Assembly: GCA_928212115.1 (NCBI GenBank) | Contig: CAKMRJ010005523.1 | Location: 98,766,253-98,830,252 of the forward strand | Length of the DNA: 64,000 nt | Direction: 5' to 3' | Source of the DNA: Lactuca virosa | Lineage: Eukaryota; Streptophyta; Magnoliopsida; Asterales; Asteraceae | Shown: positions 59,601-64,000 of the stretch, piece after piece | Position numbering within the stretch: position 1 is the first letter of the stretch | Layout: each line of letters begins with the position of its first letter | Notes under the pieces: generated by a model | What the model was told of the DNA's origin: nothing | What the model saw: the letters and a program-made list of their open reading frames with translations, nothing else | Database searches by the model: none | Position numbers and translations under genes: made by a program

Positions 59601-60111
59601 ACTCGTACCATCTGACCCAGCTACCCGTTCCGCCAAACCCTTGTTGATAAGAGTAAGTAACCCATTCCATTGCTGCGGCAAACAGGACTTCTTAAACTTT
59701 GTCACTGTTGTAAGGACATCAGTATACCCCATCTCATAAAACATCATAAACAACTGGGTTGTGGTGATGAAATCAGGAGAGATGACAGAAGCATCGACGG
59801 CAAGCCTAACTAACAGGGAACAGAATCGGGCTTTCGAAATAGATGCCTTGTGATTGAAGATTTGAAAATAGATCCTCTCCTTGTTCTTGTCGTAAGACGC
59901 AGTAAGTACACTTTGACAGCAGAGACATGGGAACAGATTCCACCTGCGTAAGAGCGATAACCAGTGGGGAGTACTTGAGACATTCGACAACGTGGAGCAT
60001 GTACGAATCATACAAAAAGGGGTTTAGTTGAATGATCAGGTTCTGATTAGGTTTGATCACAAGCAATGACGATGAAGCAGTTTGATCTTGAAGAGATGAT
60101 GATTCCGCCAT
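56653..60111 (-). pseudogene. Sirevirus 'env-like' extra ORF of element L (frameshifted)
   Basis: ATG at 60111 (context CAACAATGGCG). N-terminal domain in pieces 60111-59900, ~59900-59589 and 59592-59170, matching E throughout (LKYSPLV, QQWNGLLTL, GINLDYG, RHSEISCGRFW). Then a basic stretch that looks like a nuclear localisation signal (KSKKRKAEK, PKKVKKMARK), Ser/acidic and Pro-rich parts (59164-58800), a coiled coil of about 190 residues (58357-57770; many Leu/Glu/Lys heptads), a charged linker and a C-terminal domain (57519-57256 and 57237-56653; LNPHDWILLYN). If intact, ~1,100 residues. No signal peptide or membrane helix is seen. Function unknown. Confidence 0.78.
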
Positions 60112-60204
60112 TGTTGATGTAAGGAAGAAGATGAACAGTTGAAGATCGCCTGTTGTATTTGAGAGAGTTTGAAGAAGGTAAGAAGGTACAATAGGTGCGA
60201 GAAA

Positions 60205-60215
60205 CCCTTTATATA
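60205..60215 (-). promoter_or_regulatory. Putative internal promoter for the L extra ORF
   Basis: Minus strand TATATAAAGGG at 60215-60205, 104 bp before the ATG, followed by a pyrimidine-rich stretch (CTCTCTCAAA, CTGTTCATCTTCTTCC) like a plant 5' UTR. The block CAGGCGACGTTTCAG stands upstream (60275-60261) as in E. A TGACGTC (bZIP-type core) lies at 60318-60312. Confidence 0.65.
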
Positions 60216-60216
60216 C

Positions 60217-61775
60217 CGTTGCCAGGAGAGAGAAAGAATCTCCGTGATGATGATACGATCACTGAAACGTCGCCTGAAAAAGCGCGATTTGACAGCTTGG
60301 TTTCCCCAGATAGACGTCATCAAGCGTGGGTTTAGGAACCGTTTCAAATTCACGCGCCCAATATGAATGGTTATCCGATGACGCGATTCAAAATCTTATC
60401 CACATATCGTCTCTTTTCAAATTCACTTTCGCTCCATATGTCAAAATAACCACTTTCGCTCCAAAAAAAAACTTTAAAAACGGGCCATAGGAACATCAAC
60501 CAGAATTTTGGAAAATCACAAAGAATTTTCGTGTAAGAGTGTGCCAAAAATAAAGAAATAAAGCAAAATGTGTATAGGATGTGAGTGATGTCTTTAATAA
60601 GACATGAAGCAGATGATTCCGGGCAAGAATCTCTTCCTTCAAAGTCAAGAGAGACTTGAAGTGCTTGTGTGGTTCCCCGAGAAAATACGATCGAGTGTTT
60701 GTAAAGAAACACCGAAAGGCTTCTTTTCAAATAATGGGTCTAAAGGGTGGCTTATCTTCAACCGAACATCGATACTTAACATAAGACCGAAAGTTGGATG
60801 AAGTACTTGTGAGACCGATGTGGTCTGTTGAACAAGTAGGTTTGGATAGAATTTGTTGTGACTAATGATGTTATAAAAATCTCAAAAACAAAAAAAAACT
60901 GGATCTTTTTGGGAAGAAATGCCTTGGTGTTAGACAATTTCATAAAGACCACTCAAAAATAAAATGAGATTTCGTTAGGTAACAAGTGAGATCTTGAATA
61001 TAAATATTCACCGTCAATTCATTATTGGTGTTGGATTTTGGGTCTCACTTAGCACGTGGTGTACGCATCTAAGATCATAAACACAGATTTTGTGTAACCT
61101 AAACCCTCAGTGGTAATATCTGAGAGTCTCAAGGGTTACCTTGGTGAAACAAAGTTGATGGAGATGTAGAGGAGGTGGTTTAGGACCGAAAGTACCCCTG
61201 CTATATAAAAGTGACAAAGCAGAAAACTCTTAACTCATTTGAGAAGAGTAAGGTAGCTCATGACTTGAGTGAATTTAGCAGCCTGATTGGGAAGAAACGA
61301 TAGGTATAGATCGAATCATTAAGGCCTTACTCATAGTCTTAGAGGCTTCGGTCTACATGCAGCAGCATGCTTCTAGGGACACTTAACTAGTTCAAATTAA
61401 AATGGTCGTACCTGGCCCTAGCTCCAATTTATGTAGCAACGATGTACTTGGTACCTAGTAAAGAGAATAAACAAAGACAAACAAACCACACACACAAACA
61501 AAACAAACAACAAAAAAACAGAAGATAATAAAGAGATAAATAAAAGATAAAACCTTTTGGAATTTTGAATTTTTTTTCTTTTGGAAAAATAATAAAACAA
61601 AATATTTTTGGATTTTTGAAGTTTTCTGAAAAATAATAAAAACAGAAAAAGAAACAAGAATAAACGAAATTAATGTTAAAAACTCTAGGAATAAAGATAA
61701 AAGAGAAAACATAGCAGAAAAAGATTTAAAAGAGAGTTTACAAAGTATACAGCCGAAATCAAACCTTAAAGGAAT
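60217..61775 (-). mobile_element. Spacer between pol and the extra ORF in element L
   Basis: Non-coding ~1.55 kb, conserved in blocks with E. A short weakly hydrophobic frame at 60730-60371 lacks a counterpart in E and is not supported as a gene. T-rich on the coding strand near 61450-61740. Confidence 0.65.
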
Positions 61776-61975
61776 GAAGCGAAATAAGCCGAGCGATCGG
61801 TTCATTTCGGTTCCTAAAATTCCCGGAGCCGAAATAGACCGAGCGTTCGGTTCATTTCGGTTCCCGAAAATTATGGAGCCGAAATAGACCGAGCGTTCGG
61901 TTCATTTCGGTTCCCGAAAAATCCGGAACCGAAATAGACCGAGCGTTCGCTCTATTTCGCTTGTCTAATTTTAGA
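61776..61975 (-). repeat. Four 50-bp palindrome-bearing tandem units at the pol end of L
   Basis: Units start near 61776, 61826, 61876 and 61926, exactly 50 bp apart; the outer two are more diverged. Each holds nested inverted repeats, CCGAAAT...ATTTCGG outside and ACCGA...TTCGGT inside. In the pol frame they would encode the last residues of the protein (from about LFRLHNFREPK). Confidence 0.88.
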
Positions 61976-61979
61976 GAGA

Positions 61980-63800
61980 GAGTTTGAGGGTTCGGTACCG
62001 ACTCTGCTTCCATCATTCCCAAACCTTGTAAAATTTTATTGAAGCTTGCTTCTGGTAAGGCTTTAGTGAAGATGTCAGCTAGTTGATCAGAGGACCGAAC
62101 GAAATGAACTTCCACGTTTCCATCTTCAACATGGTCCTTGATGAAATGTTATCTTAGTGCAATATGCTTTGTCTTTGAGTGTTGCACTGGATTGTGACAT
62201 ATTCTTATCGCGCTTTCAGAGTCACAATAGAGAGGTATTTTCTTCATACTCAGTCCGTAGTCTCTTAGTTGGCTTTGTATCCAGATCACTTGTGAGGTAC
62301 AGGATGCTGCAGCTATGTACTCAGCTTCGGCTGTTGAAAGAGACACACAAGTTTGCTTCTTGGACTGCCAGCTAACAAGTTTACCATCAAGGAATTGGCA
62401 TCCTCCAGTTGTGCTCTTTCGGTCCAGACCGCATCCTCCAAGATCAGCGTCAGAAAAGGCTTGAACAAAGAATCCGGATCTAGCAGGGTACCAAAGACCG
62501 AGAGAAGAGTTTCGCTTCAGATAACGGAAAATATTTTTCACTGCCACCATGTGAGGTTCTCTTGGATTTTCTTGAAACCTGGCACAATAACAAACAGAGA
62601 ACATAATGTCTGGTCTACTAGCTGTTAGATACATAAGAGACCCTATCATTTAACGATAGAGTGTTACGTCAACAGCAAGTTTTTTCCAGAGATGGTGTTA
62701 ACTTTGTGCCAAACGCCATGGGAACCTTCACCTTCGAATCTCCCGTCATACCGAACTTCGCCAACAAGTTCTTCGTGTAGGCCTCCTGGTTGATAAAAAT
62801 TCCTTCTGGTCCCTGTCTTATATTCAATCCAAGGAAAAAGTTAATTGGACCCATTGCACTCATTTCAAATTTAGTCTCCATCAACTTCCTGAATTCAGCC
62901 GTTAAGCTAGGATTCGTGGAGCCGAAGATGATGTCATCGACATAAATCTGAACTATCATTAGATGTTCACCTTCTTTCTTTCGAAAGAAGGTTGGGTCAA
63001 CCGAACCTTGCTTGAATTTCGACATTTTTAAGAAAGCGAGTTAATGTTTCATACCAGGCCCTGGGTGCTTGCTTCAGACCATATACAGCTTTATCCAACA
63101 CATAGCAGTGATCAGGGTATTTCTCGTTCACGAACCCAGGTGGTTGCTCAACATACACCGTTTCTTCTAGTTCTCCATTTAAGAAAGCACATTTCACATC
63201 CATCTGGAAAACTTCGAAGTTTTTATGTGCAGCATATGCCAGAAGGATTCTAACTGATTCCAACCTTGCTACAGGAGCGAAGGTCTCCTCATAGTCCATC
63301 CCTTCTTCTTGGCAATATCCCTTTCACCACCAACCGAGCCTTATTGCGAATGACGGTGCCCTCTTTATCCAACTTATTCCTGAAGACCCATTTTAAGCTG
63401 ACCACAGAAGCATCCTTTGGAGTGGGAATCAGCCTCCAAACTCGATTACGTTCAAACTCATGGAGTTCATCTTGCATTGCTTGTACCCAATCAGCGTGAT
63501 CAAGTGCACAACATTAACCGTCTTCGTTCGATTTCGAGACAAACGAATTAACATGCAGATTCAACATGAGAGAATAAGGCAGTTTGTTTCGCTTTAATTG
63601 AGAACGTGTGGAGAACTCGCTCAGATGATTCACCATTATTTGTGTTTTGGGATGATCCTTAGTCCATTTCGTTAGAGGAGGGTATTAGGAGGGTCATAGA
63701 CAGATCCAACTCTGCATTTACCTCTTCTTCAAATTCTGATTGATCACCTTCGTTCCATTGTATTCTCATTCTCCCCCTTCAAATGGCGAAGGTATCCCAT
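61980..63800 (-). pseudogene. pol: Copia reverse transcriptase-RNase H of element L (broken)
   Basis: Pieces from upstream: linker (about 63800-63500, stops); 63477-63289 (WRLIPTPKDASVVSLKWVF); 63299-62997 ([38 protein letters not shown]); a frameshift near 63030; 63025-62669 with the catalytic YVDDIIFG; a frameshift near 62670; 62649-62149 (MIGSLMYLTASRPDIM, RNase H SDADLGG, STAEAEY, CDSES); a stop at ~62148; then 62115-61852 (DQLADIFTKALPE). The RNase H Asp lost in E is kept here. Two frameshifts and one stop make it non-functional. Confidence 0.87.
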
Positions 63801-64000
63801 GGCAGGTTCAGGATTCGCCACCTCGGTTGGAGTTGGATTCTCCCCTCGTTGGACTATCGATGGGTTGGGTTGGAGTTGGATTCCCCCCTCGAAAGGCAAA
63901 TCGGTTGTTTTTGGTACAGATGAACTCTCCTCCCCTTGAACGTTGAGCTGTTGTTTGGAGGGTCAGTTCAGGGTTGACCACCAGTCGGTTTTAGGAGGTT

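Larger units (their letters stand above)
56310..64000 (-). mobile_element. Sirevirus-like copia L with extra ORF (5' part outside)
   Basis: Same plan as E and better preserved: RT-RNase H (about 63800-61985), four 50-bp repeats, spacer, TATA box, extra ORF (60111-56653), intact purine tract and LTR. It is inserted in the 5' LTR of G. Gag, protease, integrase and the 5' LTR would lie to the right of the window. Confidence 0.85.

Noticed and set aside
60371..60730. 119-codon frame with hydrophobic stretches in the L spacer
   Set aside because: No counterpart in the matching spacer of E; composition bias explains the hydrophobicity.
61418..61805. Phe/Leu-rich frames that look like membrane proteins
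   Set aside because: Translation of a T-rich spacer; no conservation in E beyond the base bias.

Overview
The window is a nest of LTR retrotransposons from a plant nuclear genome. I see no convincing host gene, RNA gene or CRISPR array. The coding remnants are plant Ty3/gypsy chromovirus-type gag-pol and Ty1/copia gag-pol. Primer sites match plant initiator-tRNA-Met (TGGTATCAGAGC), and five 5-bp target-site duplications (TSDs) or LTR ends are readable. The many copies of the short dyad ACTCGNCGAGT inside LTRs resemble what I recall from lettuce (Lactuca, Asteraceae); that assignment is inference.

Layout, with letters used throughout. 1-292: LTR end of a minus-strand element. 293-1041 and 9690-10583: leader and LTR of minus-strand gypsy C, split by A. 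1042-9684: complete plus-strand gypsy A with TSD atacc and ~1.9-kb LTRs. 10584-16438: plus-strand copia D, truncated. 16439-23492: minus-strand Sirevirus-like copia E with an extra ORF after pol. 23493-29903: minus-strand gypsy F, with a nearly unbroken pol but rearranged so that one LTR lies between two internal regions. 29905-33540: plus-strand gypsy H (partial LTR, gag, protease), the same broad family as A. 33541-34417: LTR-like segment with a 232-bp tandem duplication. 34418-48222: plus-strand gypsy I (integrase end, then an LTR in three pieces, then a primer site and leader). That LTR is split by solo LTR J (35708-38338, TSD gtacc) and by complete copia K (39910-47158, TSD ttaac). 48223-56309: minus-strand gypsy G, close kin of F. 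56310-64000: minus-strand Sirevirus-like L, inserted in the 5' LTR of G and running off the window.

How it works together: these are autonomous-type elements in decay plus copies that seem to have moved using proteins supplied in trans. The clearest case is K, whose LTRs are almost identical although its coding region is dead. The most interesting signals are: (1) both Sirevirus-like elements carry a matching TATA-box promoter and leader about 100 bp before the extra ORF, which lies 1.6-1.9 kb beyond pol; (2) paired self-complementary 11-mers spaced exactly 21 bp, at fixed distances upstream of the LTR TATA box in unrelated LTRs on both strands; (3) ~50-bp palindrome-bearing tandem repeats at the pol end of both Sireviruses, with the same layout but different sequence; (4) ~160-bp quasi-repeats in the long gypsy LTRs. 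Percentages and boundaries were judged by eye.
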